Both the position numbers and the translations under genes were made by a program. Under the pieces are notes generated by a model, which saw nothing but the letters and a program-made list of their open reading frames with translations, did no database searches and was not told the origin of the DNA. From Bacteroidia bacterium (GTDB taxonomy: Bacteria; Bacteroidota; Bacteroidia; J057; JAIXKT01): a stretch of DNA of 64,000 nucleotides. Shown piece by piece: positions 28,712 through 37,799 of the stretch. The stretch is taken from contig JAIXKT010000054.1 in assembly GCA_026932145.1 (NCBI GenBank), positions 1 through 64,000 of the forward strand. The letters are read 5' to 3'. Positions within the stretch are counted from its first letter, which is position 1. Every line of letters starts with the position of its first letter.

Positions 28712-29830
28712 CTGATGTTACGCAAGGATATCATTAATTTAGCTGTATGAATGTTGAAAACATAGCCGACCTATACCAACAATCTCTGATGATATATCAG
28801 GGACAAGTAACCTGCACGGGAATATCTTTACTGATGGAAGGCAGCCTCAGCCATGATAGATTCACACGACTTTTATCGAGTGGAAATTTGAATGAAGAAT
28901 ATTTATGGAAGCGCGCCAAACCACTTTGCTATGAAATCAGGAGCAAGGATGCCGTTCTAATCATAGATGAAACCATAGAAGGCAAACCATACACGGATGA
29001 AAACGAATTAATCTGCTGGCATTTTGATCACGCCAGTAGAAGAAATGTAAAAGGAGTTGCTATGCTCACTGCATTGTATCACAGCAATGAGATGAGTGTT
29101 CCAGCGGGAGTAGAATTTATTACCAAGCCAATTAAAACAGTGAATGCAAAAGGCAAGCAGGTGAGAAAAAGCCGCATTGGAAAAAATGAACTGTTTCGAA
29201 AAATGGTGAACCATGCTTTTTGGAATTTAGATTTTGAATATGTACTTTCAGATAGTTGGTTCGGCAACAGCGAGAACATGAAATTCATTGCTCAAAAACA
29301 CAACGGGAAATTTATTTTTGCTCTCAAGTCAAATCGGAAAGTTGCCTTGACACTGGATGATAAGCAAAACGGTCGTTACACAAGTATTAAGTCCCTGAAG
29401 CCGGAAGGGCGCACTGCGGTGGTGTGGGTTGAGCAGTTGGATTTCCCAATTCTCATTGCATGCCAAATTTTCACAAACGAGAATGATACTGCTGCGCTCT
29501 ATCTGGCTTCTAACGACTTAAATTTGTCATACGAGCAAATCACTGCAATCTATCACAAACGATGGAAAGTAGAAGAGTATCACAAATCCATCAAGAGCAA
29601 TGCTTCGTTTGCCAAATCACCTACACGCACAATAACAACACAAAAAAGTCATTTCATTGCTTCGCTGACAGCGTTTAATCGGTTTGAATTACTGAAAGTA
29701 AGAAAAAACAAAAGTCATTTTGCACTGAAAAATTATTTGAACATAGTAGCACTACGAAAAGCAAAGGAAGAATTACAGCATTTATTAACACCAAGTCTTA
29801 AAAATACTACTTAATATTGCGTAACATCAG
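28712..29830. mobile_element. IS4-family insertion sequence, 1119 bp
   Basis: The element begins CTGATGTTACGCAA (28712-28725) and ends with its exact reverse complement (29817-29830), giving 14-bp terminal inverted repeats. It is flanked by direct repeats TAAAATA (28705-28711 and 29831-29837), a 7-bp target duplication. It carries a single transposase gene. Intact repeats, identical target copies and an undamaged transposase suggest a recent insertion. It splits the receiver-GAF-PP2C gene. Confidence 0.9.
28747..29814 (+). CDS. IS4-family DDE transposase
   Basis: A 355-residue transposase filling the element. The catalytic acidic residues sit in VLIIDETIE (first Asp), YVLSDSWFGN (second Asp) and the C-terminal motif Y-x2-R-x3-E-x6-K (YHKRWKVEEYHKSIK), which is the IS4-family YREK signature. 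No frameshift or stop is visible, so it should be functional. The start ATG overlaps the stop of the interrupted phosphatase gene, so host transcription may drive it. Confidence 0.9.
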   Translation: MNVENIADLYQQSLMIYQGQVTCTGISLLMEGSLSHDRFTRLLSSGNLNEEYLWKRAKPLCYEIRSKDAVLIIDETIEGKPYTDENELICWHFDHASRRNVKGVAMLTALYHSNEMSVPAGVEFITKPIKTVNAKGKQVRKSRIGKNELFRKMVNHAFWNLDFEYVLSDSWFGNSENMKFIAQKHNGKFIFALKSNRKVALTLDDKQNGRYTSIKSLKPEGRTAVVWVEQLDFPILIACQIFTNENDTAALYLASNDLNLSYEQITAIYHKRWKVEEYHKSIKSNASFAKSPTRTITTQKSHFIASLTAFNRFELLKVRKNKSHFALKNYLNIVALRKAKEELQHLLTPSLKNTT

Positions 29831-30200
29831 TAAAATATTTATTTCCGGCACCAGAAGGCCGGTTTGGATGCAACGAAAAGGAGAAATTATCAAAATAGAT
29901 ACCGATAGAATCCAAATCAGCGGCAACCCACATGATTTCAAAGATGTTCATTTTACTGACTTAGAGGTTTATACAGAGCCGGGAGATTGCCTTTATATGC
30001 TCTCAGACGGCTTTACAGACCAATTCGGTGGACCACATAATAGAAAATTCTCCCGTAACCGATTTATGAAACTCTTAACCGGAATAGCTCAAGATGCAAT
30101 GGCTGAACAAAGCCAAAAAATCACCGGCACATTAGACGACTGGAGAGGCCAGCGCCCGCAAACAGATGACATTTTAGTAATCGGAATCAGAATAACTTAA
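29831..30200 (+). pseudogene. PP2C phosphatase, 3' part, beyond the IS element
   Basis: About 120 codons forming the second half of the PP2C domain, beginning at the target duplication and continuing with KIFISGTRRPVWMQRKG. It contains LSDGFTDQFGG and the C-terminal QTDDILVIGI block with the metal-binding aspartate. An in-frame TTG in the right inverted repeat could start a short product, but it would lack half the domain. The frame is the same as in the 5' part once one TAAAATA copy is removed. Confidence 0.88.
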
Positions 30201-30218
30201 CAATAACCAACTAACTTT

Positions 30219-30431
30219 ATGGAAAATATCGCAAGAGGCAATATTAAGCAAATGATAGATACAATCATTCTGAAAAGATCTAAAGGAAATCCACTTTTGG
30301 TGGGCGTTACCCGAACCAAATTATTACTCAAAGGAATTAACGTAAATAAATTTACAGAGACTTCCTCTGATGACCCAGTTATTATTCATAAACTACTGTT
30401 AATTGCAAAAGAATTAGGTGTAGCTATTTAA
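30219..30431 (+). CDS. Small conserved-looking protein in the FIST cluster
   Basis: A 70-residue protein of unknown family. It is soluble, with a basic first half (KQMIDTIILKRSKGN) and a C-terminal helix (DPVIIHKLLLIAKELGVAI). The spacing (18 bases after the phosphatase, 25 before the FIST gene) and direction place it in the signalling operon, so it may be an adaptor or small regulator. It has a clean ATG and codon use like its neighbours. Function not assigned. Confidence 0.6.
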   Translation: MENIARGNIKQMIDTIILKRSKGNPLLVGVTRTKLLLKGINVNKFTETSSDDPVIIHKLLLIAKELGVAI

Positions 30432-30456
30432 AAATCAGAAATTAAAATTAAAAAAT

Positions 30457-31566
30457 ATGCGTGTTTCTACAGGATTTTCGCAGCGTCCGACTGTTATCGA
30501 AGCTGTTGCAGAAGTTAAAAGAAAGCTATCCGGCTGCCAAAACCCAAAGTTGGTAATGTACTTTTCATCCATGATATATCCGCAGACAGAACTTGCATTG
30601 GCAATGAAAATAGCCTTTCCAGAAGCAGAAACTTTTGGCTGCACTACTGCCGGAGAACTCTCTACCGGATATATGGGACAACACTCCCTTGTGGCCTTAG
30701 CTGCTGATAACACTATTTTTGAAGATGTATTCGTTACCGTAATCGAAAATATAAGTTCAGAACCATCTGTTAGTAAGTCTGTTGGATTAATAGAACAACA
30801 TTTTGGTACTTCGTTTGGCGACCTTGATTTCGCTCAATACGGGGGTTTTATTTTTACTGACGGAATGAGCCTTGGGGAAGAAAAAGTGATGGATAAGCTT
30901 GGTGATTTAACCAATATCACAATTATAGGTGGTTCGTCCGGTGATGACCTACAATTTAAAGAGACCTATATCTTTGCAAATGGCTTTGCACACAAAAATG
31001 CCAGCGTATTAGCTGTGTTTAAGGCAGCTACTCGTTTTGAAGTCCTTAAAACCCAAAGTTTTGACATCTGCGAACCCGTTTTAACAGCTACCAAAGTTGA
31101 TGAAGCGAGCCGAAAGGTATTAGAATTTAACGGAAAACCCGCCACAGTAGCGTATGCCGAAGCAATCGGAACAAACCCAGAAAACTTGTCGGACTTCTTT
31201 ATGAGCAATCCCTTAGGCTTAGTCTCTGACGGAGACCCATACGTCAGAAGTCCACAACAAATTCAAGAACAAGCCGTCTGCTTCTATTGCCAAGTATTAG
31301 AAGGAATGGAACTCTCGCTGCTTCAATCCCGAGATATTGTACAAGACACACGGAGAGATTTAAACGCAAAAATCGCAGAATTTGGCCCAATCGCTTGTCT
31401 TTTTAACTTTCATTGTATCCTGAGAACCTTGGAACTTAGGGCAAAAAAACAAGAGGCAAGTTACGCCACTCTATTTAACGAAATCCCTACTATCGGTTTC
31501 TCTACTTATGGAGAGTCTTACGTAGGGCACATCAACCAAACTTCTACGATGCTTGTTTTCGCTTAG
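30457..31566 (+). CDS. FIST-domain sensory protein
   Basis: A 369-residue soluble protein with an N-terminal FIST domain (about 30-200, including the AFPEAETFGCTTAGELS motif and the IIGGSSGDD loop) and a FIST C-terminal domain (about 215-350, ending FSTYGESYVGHINQTS). FIST domains are thought to sense small ligands, possibly amino acids, and are frequently encoded beside histidine kinases and receiver proteins. Here it closes the kinase-receiver-phosphatase operon, so it probably modulates the kinase. The IS upstream could reduce its expression by polarity. Confidence 0.88.
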   Translation: MRVSTGFSQRPTVIEAVAEVKRKLSGCQNPKLVMYFSSMIYPQTELALAMKIAFPEAETFGCTTAGELSTGYMGQHSLVALAADNTIFEDVFVTVIENISSEPSVSKSVGLIEQHFGTSFGDLDFAQYGGFIFTDGMSLGEEKVMDKLGDLTNITIIGGSSGDDLQFKETYIFANGFAHKNASVLAVFKAATRFEVLKTQSFDICEPVLTATKVDEASRKVLEFNGKPATVAYAEAIGTNPENLSDFFMSNPLGLVSDGDPYVRSPQQIQEQAVCFYCQVLEGMELSLLQSRDIVQDTRRDLNAKIAEFGPIACLFNFHCILRTLELRAKKQEASYATLFNEIPTIGFSTYGESYVGHINQTSTMLVFA

Positions 31567-31669
31567 AAAACATCATCGAAATACAGCACCGTTTTTGCTA
31601 ACTACAGTAAAGCACTTATTGTCAGCTAATTCATTGCGAATAATAGTCTTCCTAACAATAGGTTAAGCT

Positions 31670-32950
31670 ATGGCAGCAGCAAGGTTTCGGTTAGGTTGGG
31701 TAGTTTTCTGCATAGCAATAGTATTGCATGGAGTTACGTTCATCCAAGCTAACCGAACGGCTGATATTTATCAGGATGACTCTGTATTCTACCTGACAAT
31801 AGCCAAAAACTTATGGAAATCAGGAACATTCAGCCAATCTTTTTTTGAACCGTTAATTGCTGATATACAGAGGCTTCCGGGTTATCCAATATTTCTAATA
31901 ATGGGTTTTTTCAGCCCATTTGTAGTTTTATTGCTTCAGCATATTTTGGTGTTTACATCTGCTATTATACTGTATAAAGCAGTTTCTTTATATCTGCCGC
32001 CAAAAGCAGCGCGAAAAGCAGCTTGGTTATTTATCCTGCTGCCAATGCCGATTGTGTTTTCCAATTTATTATTAAGCGAAATTTTAGGTATCTGGGGAAT
32101 TTGCTGGGTAATATGGTTCTGGGCAAAATATCACCGACAAGATAAAGTTAAATACGGAGTTATCACTGTCATTCTGGCAACTTTACTCTTTTATGTGAAA
32201 CCAATAGCACTGGCATATCTCCCGATAATTACGATAAGTATTTCAGGTTTAATGATTTACAGAAGGAAAATAACGGTAGCCTTAGCTGTAATCTGTTTGC
32301 CTATTTTGATGTTATTACCTTGGAGCATTCGTTACTACACAATAACCGGAAAGTTAGGTTTATCAACACTCATTGAAACAAATGCTTATTATGGCAGGGT
32401 AGGTGGCTTTTCGGCTTGGCTTGTTGGAGAAAACCAACGTGATGATGCAATTACCTTTGTAGCTGCAGATTCTATCGCCTGCAAAAATTATCCGGATAAA
32501 ACCATCAAAACATATTCCGCTACGTATTGCACCCAAGAAACAGAAATAATCAGTATCCCGATAACAACAACGTTTATAGAACTGGTATTTCAAAATCCAT
32601 TAGGCTTTTGTATCTGGCTGATAGAAGTTATCTTTCAGCAACTATCTGGATTAGGATACGAAACCTCTTTTCAAATTACTCATAATAAGATAATTAGTAT
32701 AATTTTTGCAGCGATGCAAGTTGTTGTTTCCGGAATTTGGCTTCTCACAATAGTAAAATATTTTCAAACGATTTCTCAGCAGCCTTTGATAAGTCATTTT
32801 ATCTTGGTAATTATCGTGCTTCATTTTGCCGCTACCGCTGTAGGTTGGGCAGACGGACGGTTTAGATTGCCAATTGAGCCACTGTTATGTGTACTCACGG
32901 CGTTAAATATTCCCACTAAAATACAACCGAATAAAACTACCGAAAAATAA
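31670..32950 (+). CDS. GT-C fold integral-membrane glycosyltransferase
   Basis: A 426-residue membrane protein with about nine to eleven hydrophobic helices. The first periplasmic loop has the acidic pair YQDDSVFYLTIAKNL expected for GT-C enzymes of the ArnT/PMT group (catalytic Asp), followed by RLPGYPIF. It probably transfers a sugar from a polyprenyl-phosphate donor to a lipid, glycan or protein at the outer face of the inner membrane. The exact acceptor cannot be read and no other polysaccharide gene is near. It stands as a single gene, followed by a hairpin at 32957-32992. Confidence 0.8.
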   Translation: MAAARFRLGWVVFCIAIVLHGVTFIQANRTADIYQDDSVFYLTIAKNLWKSGTFSQSFFEPLIADIQRLPGYPIFLIMGFFSPFVVLLLQHILVFTSAIILYKAVSLYLPPKAARKAAWLFILLPMPIVFSNLLLSEILGIWGICWVIWFWAKYHRQDKVKYGVITVILATLLFYVKPIALAYLPIITISISGLMIYRRKITVALAVICLPILMLLPWSIRYYTITGKLGLSTLIETNAYYGRVGGFSAWLVGENQRDDAITFVAADSIACKNYPDKTIKTYSATYCTQETEIISIPITTTFIELVFQNPLGFCIWLIEVIFQQLSGLGYETSFQITHNKIISIIFAAMQVVVSGIWLLTIVKYFQTISQQPLISHFILVIIVLHFAATAVGWADGRFRLPIEPLLCVLTALNIPTKIQPNKTTEK

Positions 32951-32956
32951 TGCCTC

Positions 32957-32992
32957 AAAAACGAAGTTTTACTATAAAACTATATCGTTTTT
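32957..32992 (+). terminator. Hairpin terminator after the GT-C gene
   Basis: AAAAACGA-AGTTTT pairs with AAAACT-(ATA)-TCGTTTTT around a 5-base loop, and the 3' arm ends in a run of five T. It lies seven bases after the stop at 32950. Confidence 0.55.
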
Positions 32993-33019
32993 ACGTGATA
33001 AATAAGAGATAAAAGCCGC

Positions 33020-33027
33020 TAACTTTG
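33020..33027 (+). promoter_or_regulatory. -7 promoter element (TAACTTTG)
   Basis: Matches TAnnTTTG and lies 58 bases before the ATG at 33086. No clear -33 element. Confidence 0.45.
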
Positions 33028-33085
33028 CCGGTTGAAAACGGATATTTTTATCATTAAGCTACATTATTAATACTATCATCAAAAT

Positions 33086-34222
33086 ATGGAATTTGGAACT
33101 AAGGTAATTCATGCCGGTGTTGAGCCGGATCCACTAACAGGAGCCGTAATGACTCCGATTTACCAAACATCAACCTATGCGCAAGAAGCTCCCGGCAAAC
33201 ATAAGGGCTACGAGTATGCCCGGACGCAAAACCCTACCCGAGCTGCCTTACAAAAAGCATTAGCTGCACTCGAAAATGCCCAATTTGGACTCTGCTTTAG
33301 CTCCGGAATGGGTGCCATAGATGCCGTAATCAAGCTATTAAACCCAGGAGATGAAGTTATTGCAACCAACGACCTGTACGGAGGCACTTACCGCCTATTT
33401 GTCCGCGTATTTCAACGCTATGGAATACGCTTCCACTTCGTTCCAATGAACGACTTAGAACTCGTTCGGCAAACAATTACGCCCAAAACAAAACTATTTT
33501 GGGTCGAAACACCCACAAACCCATTACTTAATGTTATTGATATTAAGAAAATTACCAGTATAGCTGCGCAGAAAAATATTTTAACGGTAGTAGATAATAC
33601 ATTTGCTTCGCCATATCTTCAAAATCCATTAGACTTGGGCGCAGATATAGTGATGCACTCGGTTACTAAATATTTAGCCGGACATAGCGATGTTGTAATG
33701 GGTTCATTGCTAACTAATAACACTGAATTAGCGGAGCAATTACAATTTTTGCAAAATAGTTGTGGTGCTGTTCCCAGTCCTCAGGATTGTTTTTTAGTTC
33801 TCAGAGGCTTGAAAACCTTATGTGTGCGTATGCAGCGGCATTGTGAAAACGCACGTGCTATTGCCGAAATGTTGAGCAATCATCCAAAAGTTTCGCGTGT
33901 ATATTACCCCGGACTAACTACTCATCAAGGCCACGAAGTAGCCAAAACTCAAATGAGAGACTTCGGCGGTATGATCTCTTTTACGCTAAAAGACGATACC
34001 ACCGAAGCCGCTATGAAATTTTTAACCTCTACACATCTTTTTACTTTGGCAGAAAGTTTGGGAGGCGTAGAGTCGTTAGTCGGCCATCCGGCAACCATGA
34101 CCCATGCTTCAATACCTAAGGAAGAACGGCTGAAAGCCGGCCTAACAGATTCTCTGATCAGGCTTTCTGTTGGCATTGAAGATATTAAAGATTTAAAGGC
34201 TGATATTCTAAACGCGCTCTAA
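33086..34222 (+). CDS. Cys/Met metabolism PLP enzyme, cystathionine gamma-synthase/beta-lyase type
   Basis: Pyridoxal-phosphate enzyme of 378 residues, full length for the MetB/MetC family. The PLP lysine is Lys195 in [32 protein letters not shown] and the [13 protein letters not shown] block are typical. The C-terminal [21 protein letters not shown] segment favours cystathionine gamma-synthase or the bifunctional gamma-synthase/lyase over a dedicated beta-lyase. The substrate cannot be settled from sequence alone. It overlaps the convergent thiolase gene by 15 bases at the 3' end. A second, more distant family member lies at 38747. Confidence 0.88.
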   Translation: MEFGTKVIHAGVEPDPLTGAVMTPIYQTSTYAQEAPGKHKGYEYARTQNPTRAALQKALAALENAQFGLCFSSGMGAIDAVIKLLNPGDEVIATNDLYGGTYRLFVRVFQRYGIRFHFVPMNDLELVRQTITPKTKLFWVETPTNPLLNVIDIKKITSIAAQKNILTVVDNTFASPYLQNPLDLGADIVMHSVTKYLAGHSDVVMGSLLTNNTELAEQLQFLQNSCGAVPSPQDCFLVLRGLKTLCVRMQRHCENARAIAEMLSNHPKVSRVYYPGLTTHQGHEVAKTQMRDFGGMISFTLKDDTTEAAMKFLTSTHLFTLAESLGGVESLVGHPATMTHASIPKEERLKAGLTDSLIRLSVGIEDIKDLKADILNAL

Positions 34223-35410
34223 GATAACGCTTTGGCCTTGTCCTACACCTACACACAGGGTTGCTAAGCCGTACAGGAAGTTAGGATTCCGATGGAGTTC
34301 ATGTGCTAATGTACCGATAATTCTGGCACCGGAGCAACCCAATGGGTGCCCCAGAGCAATAGCTCCGCCATTTACATTGACTTTTTGGCTGTCAATATTT
34401 AGTTCCTGCAAGCAGGCTAGGCTTTGAACTGCGAAGGCTTCATTGAGTTCTACTAAGTCTAAGTCTGCTGCGGATATTCCGGCACGTTTTAGGGCTTTTT
34501 GGGTGGCCGGCACAGGGCCAATTCCCATGATGTCTGGACTGACTCCGGAAACAGCCGCCGTTACAAAACGAGCTAATGGCTTCATTCCAAATTCTTTGTA
34601 CAGCTGTTCACTACCAATAACAAGAGCAGCCGAACCGTCATTGATACCGGAAGAGTTTCCGGCAGTTACGGTACCTCCTTTTTTAAAAGCTGGCTGCAAT
34701 GCAGCCAGTTGTTCTACCGTAGCCAAACGCGGATGTTCATCTTTGTCAAACGAAATAGGGTTTCCTTTTTTTTGAGGAATTAATACAGGGATGATTTCTG
34801 CATCAAATTTTCCGGTTTGGTGAGCTTGCTGATATTTTAGTTGAGAATGATAGGCAAATTCATCTTGGGCAGTTCTTGAAATTTGGTATTTTTCGGCTAA
34901 ATTCTCGGCGGTTTCTCCCATAGAATAGGGATAAAAACGTTTTGCTAACTCGGGGTTTGTAAAACGCCAGCCAATAGTTGTGTCAAAAAGCATTGAATTT
35001 CTGCCAAAAGGCGTTTCTGATTTAGATAAAACGTATGGGGCACGGGTCATGCTTTCTACGCCACCGGCAAAAAATAAATCGCCTTCACCGCAGGCTACAG
35101 CACGATATGCAGCAGATACGGCCTCTAAACCGGAAGCACATAAACGATTTAGGGTTACACCTCCGGACGTTATCGGTAAATCAGCCAACAACAATGCCAT
35201 TCGGGCTACATTTCGATTGTCTTCACCGGATTGATTGGCATCACCGGCATAAACATCTTCTAATAAATCTAAGGGCAAGTTTGGATTCCTCTGAACCAAT
35301 GCCCGAAGCACTAACGCCAATAAATCATCAGGCCGAACCGAAGATAAACTACCACCATGCTTCCCTATTGGAGTTCTGCAGGCATCATAAATAAAAACAT
35401 CTTTCATCAC
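34208..35410 (-). CDS. Acyl-CoA thiolase, 3-oxoadipyl-CoA thiolase-like
   Basis: A 400-residue thiolase with nucleophile Cys91 (NRLCASG), His355 (GHPLGCSG) and Cys386 (CVGVGQG), the complete catalytic set. The blocks [18 protein letters not shown] and FDTTIGWRF resemble PcaF/PaaJ 3-oxoadipyl-CoA thiolases, which cleave beta-ketoadipyl-CoA to acetyl-CoA and succinyl-CoA. General acetyl-CoA acyltransferase activity in beta-oxidation is also possible. No aromatic-degradation genes are adjacent; a FadJ-like enzyme is encoded 20 kb away. Its 3' end overlaps the convergent PLP enzyme gene. Confidence 0.88.
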   Translation of the reverse strand: MMKDVFIYDACRTPIGKHGGSLSSVRPDDLLALVLRALVQRNPNLPLDLLEDVYAGDANQSGEDNRNVARMALLLADLPITSGGVTLNRLCASGLEAVSAAYRAVACGEGDLFFAGGVESMTRAPYVLSKSETPFGRNSMLFDTTIGWRFTNPELAKRFYPYSMGETAENLAEKYQISRTAQDEFAYHSQLKYQQAHQTGKFDAEIIPVLIPQKKGNPISFDKDEHPRLATVEQLAALQPAFKKGGTVTAGNSSGINDGSAALVIGSEQLYKEFGMKPLARFVTAAVSGVSPDIMGIGPVPATQKALKRAGISAADLDLVELNEAFAVQSLACLQELNIDSQKVNVNGGAIALGHPLGCSGARIIGTLAHELHRNPNFLYGLATLCVGVGQGQSVILERV

Positions 35411-35497
35411 GAATAAGAATTAAGCAGCCAAAAATACAAGAAATTAATATCAAGCAGCGGTCTATCCGGTATATTCCGAGGTAGTTCTGTTTTAATT

Positions 35498-36769
35498 CTA
35501 TTTGGCTAACTTAACGACTTGCTTATGATTTGAGTCTTCGATTTCTAAGAAATAAATACCTGAAGGCAGTGCCGAGAAGTCCTGCTGTTCAATATGATTT
35601 CCTTTCCAAACAATACTCCCAAGGCTATTCAATAATTTGAATGAAACTTGTTTTGCACCAGAATTTTGATATATGATTTTGTTTGAAAATGGGTTTGGAA
35701 AAATTTTAGTTGTTTGGGTGGAATATCCAGATTCAATGCTGGTGGTATTCATAGAGCAGTTTGCAGGGATGCTATCAGTAAGATAACTTGTAGCGCAGGT
35801 ATTACAAAATAAACTTTTAAAAAAGCAGGTAGCCCGTTGAATTCTGAATAAGTCTTGTGCAGGGGTATCTTTCCAAACGCCGTGTCCGCTGCCTAATTGC
35901 ACACTTAGGTCGGCACATACTCCAAAAGAGGTGAGTTTATTGTAGATAGCTCTTGATCCCCAAGTCAAGGTATAGTTGGTACAGCCTCTCCAATATCCTG
36001 AATCAATGGGTGAAATATTATCTTGGTCGCCGGCAAAGCCCACTAACGGTATAGCGTTGTTGCTGTTGATTGCATTTATATCTAAAATACTGCCCCAGTT
36101 GTGATAAAGACCTTTTAGGGAAAAAGTATTCGTCAAAGAGTTTCCGGATGCATTTATGTCTCCTAATGTTTGCTGTAAGTCTGGATAAGCGATGTTCATA
36201 GCTTGTTGGCTCACAAAGGCCAAATTAACAGAGGCAAAAGAGCCCGCGCTATTACCGCCGGCAAATATCCATGCGGTGTCAATTTTGTAAGTGTTGGCAT
36301 TAGCTACTAAATATCGGATGGCAGCGTGCTCGTCTTGTATTCCTCGATATACGGCTAAGCGTTGAGAAGCGGGATCTCCGCCGCAGCCAGATGTTCCGTA
36401 GTTCCAACCCAGCCGGTATTCTACGGTAGCAGCGACAAAGCCGCGCTTCGCAAATTCAATACACTCGTTATTAAGTCCTTTTAAAGTTCCATTTATGAAG
36501 CCGCCACCATGTAATAAAACGATGAGCGGTCGTTTTGAAAAAGTATCAAGGGCTAAATTCGGGTAAAATATATTTAACTTTAAGATTTGGGTGTTTCCTT
36601 GATAGCTTAGAGCTGACCCGTAAACTACACCGGTGTCTGAAATAATGTCTGTTGCACTAAAAAACGGTAATTCGGTAAAACGTGTGTTACTTGTGCAATA
36701 CGGTGATTGAGCAGCTACGCGAAAGATACATAACGCGCCTATAATCAGAAATATAGATCTTTTTATCAT
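35498..36769 (-). CDS. Secreted alpha/beta-hydrolase (esterase/lipase) with T9SS sorting domain
   Basis: A 423-residue exported protein. A signal peptide (about 1-20, ending VAAQ) is followed by a carboxylesterase-type alpha/beta-hydrolase domain with oxyanion motif LLHGGGF (about 85-91) and nucleophile elbow GNSAGS. A Cys-rich segment follows, then a C-terminal T9SS type A sorting domain of about 75 residues (IFPNPF..., ending VVKLAK). It should therefore cross the outer membrane and be attached to or released from the cell surface. Substrate unknown. A -7 element is present at 36807-36814, and an IS5-family element starts just 26 bases upstream of that. Confidence 0.87.
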   Translation of the reverse strand: MIKRSIFLIIGALCIFRVAAQSPYCTSNTRFTELPFFSATDIISDTGVVYGSALSYQGNTQILKLNIFYPNLALDTFSKRPLIVLLHGGGFINGTLKGLNNECIEFAKRGFVAATVEYRLGWNYGTSGCGGDPASQRLAVYRGIQDEHAAIRYLVANANTYKIDTAWIFAGGNSAGSFASVNLAFVSQQAMNIAYPDLQQTLGDINASGNSLTNTFSLKGLYHNWGSILDINAINSNNAIPLVGFAGDQDNISPIDSGYWRGCTNYTLTWGSRAIYNKLTSFGVCADLSVQLGSGHGVWKDTPAQDLFRIQRATCFFKSLFCNTCATSYLTDSIPANCSMNTTSIESGYSTQTTKIFPNPFSNKIIYQNSGAKQVSFKLLNSLGSIVWKGNHIEQQDFSALPSGIYFLEIEDSNHKQVVKLAK

Positions 36770-36806
36770 ACAATTAACCTATGGACTTTTGCCGCCGGTA
36801 TTGTCC

Positions 36807-36814
36807 CAAAGTTA
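36807..36814 (-). promoter_or_regulatory. -7 promoter element (TAACTTTG) of the secreted esterase
   Basis: Read on the minus strand this is TAACTTTG, 38 bases before the ATG at 36769. The expected -33 position (about 36834-36838) lacks TTTG and abuts the IS target duplication at 36837-36839. Confidence 0.5.
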
Positions 36815-36839
36815 CGCCTAAATTTTAGTGTTAAACTTA

Positions 36840-37726
36840 GAGGTTGTTTAAAAATGGTGTAAAAATTGTTAAATTATTTAATATCACATGGTTAAATACA
36901 TATTTATTTGTATATTGCTGATTATTAATCAGATAATTAAGCAAGTATGAAAGCCTACCCAACCAACCTAACTGATATTCAGTACGAAGCTATTGAAAAA
37001 ATAGTAAATGATAACAGGAAAAGAAAGCATCCTTTAAGATGTATTGTAGACGCATTATTGTACATCACCAAAACTGGTGTTCAATGGAGATTGCTGCCTA
37101 AAGATTTCCCTAAGTGGCAACTCGTTTATTATTATTTCAGAAAATGGACAGCAGAAGGGCTTATTGAAGAAATACATGATTTTTTGCGTGATAAGTTAAG
37201 AAAGGAAAAAGGAAAACATGTTTCACCAAGTCTTGGATTAATTGATAGTCAAACTGTTAAAACTTGTTCTTTCTCGTTATCAAACGGTTATGACGGAAAC
37301 AAGAAAATTAAAGGAAGAAAAAGACATATTATTACTGACACATTCGGATTTATTATAGCTATTGTGATTCATAACGCTGATATTCAGGACAGAGAAGGAG
37401 CTAAATATGTTCTTGAAGAATTAAGATATAAGTACCCTAGATTGACAAAAATATTGGCAGATCAAGGTTATACCGGTAACTTAGCTGAATGGATTTTAAA
37501 AAGTTTGAATTACACTTTGGAAATTGTAAAAAAAGTGGCAGGAATTAGTGGATTTAATGTCTTACCCAAGAGATGGATAGTTGAACGAACTTTTGGATGG
37601 CTTGGTTTTCAACGAAGATTGGTTAATGACTATGAATTCCACCCCGAATGCAGTACAAGCTTTGTGCACTTAGCTATGATTAGAATTATGCTTAACAGAA
37701 TAAAAAAATAAATTTTAAACAACCTC
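36840..37726. mobile_element. IS5-family (IS1031-like) insertion sequence, 887 bp
   Basis: Inverted repeats GAGGTTGTTTAAAA at 36840-36853 and TTTTAAACAACCTC at 37713-37726. The direct repeat TTA (36837-36839 and 37727-37729) is a 3-bp TNA-type target duplication, as known for IS1031-group elements. One transposase gene is present and looks intact. The insertion is intergenic, just upstream of the esterase promoter. Confidence 0.85.
36947..37711 (+). CDS. IS5-family transposase
   Basis: A 254-residue DDE transposase in one open frame. The N-terminal DNA-binding/DUF4096-like region (KRKHPLRCIVDALLYITKTGVQWRLLP) is followed by the DDE core: LGLIDSQTVKT (first Asp), ILADQGYTGN (second Asp) and the C-terminal RWIVERTFGWL (Glu), a hallmark of the IS5/IS427/IS1031 group. 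Many IS427-type elements need a frameshift to make transposase; this one does not. It fills most of the element at 36840-37726. Confidence 0.92.
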   Translation: MKAYPTNLTDIQYEAIEKIVNDNRKRKHPLRCIVDALLYITKTGVQWRLLPKDFPKWQLVYYYFRKWTAEGLIEEIHDFLRDKLRKEKGKHVSPSLGLIDSQTVKTCSFSLSNGYDGNKKIKGRKRHIITDTFGFIIAIVIHNADIQDREGAKYVLEELRYKYPRLTKILADQGYTGNLAEWILKSLNYTLEIVKKVAGISGFNVLPKRWIVERTFGWLGFQRRLVNDYEFHPECSTSFVHLAMIRIMLNRIKK

Positions 37727-37799
37727 TTAATTTTTTAGATAAAAATACAGATTTTTTTATTTTTGGGGTACAGAAAAGACCAGAGTTACATATCAACTT

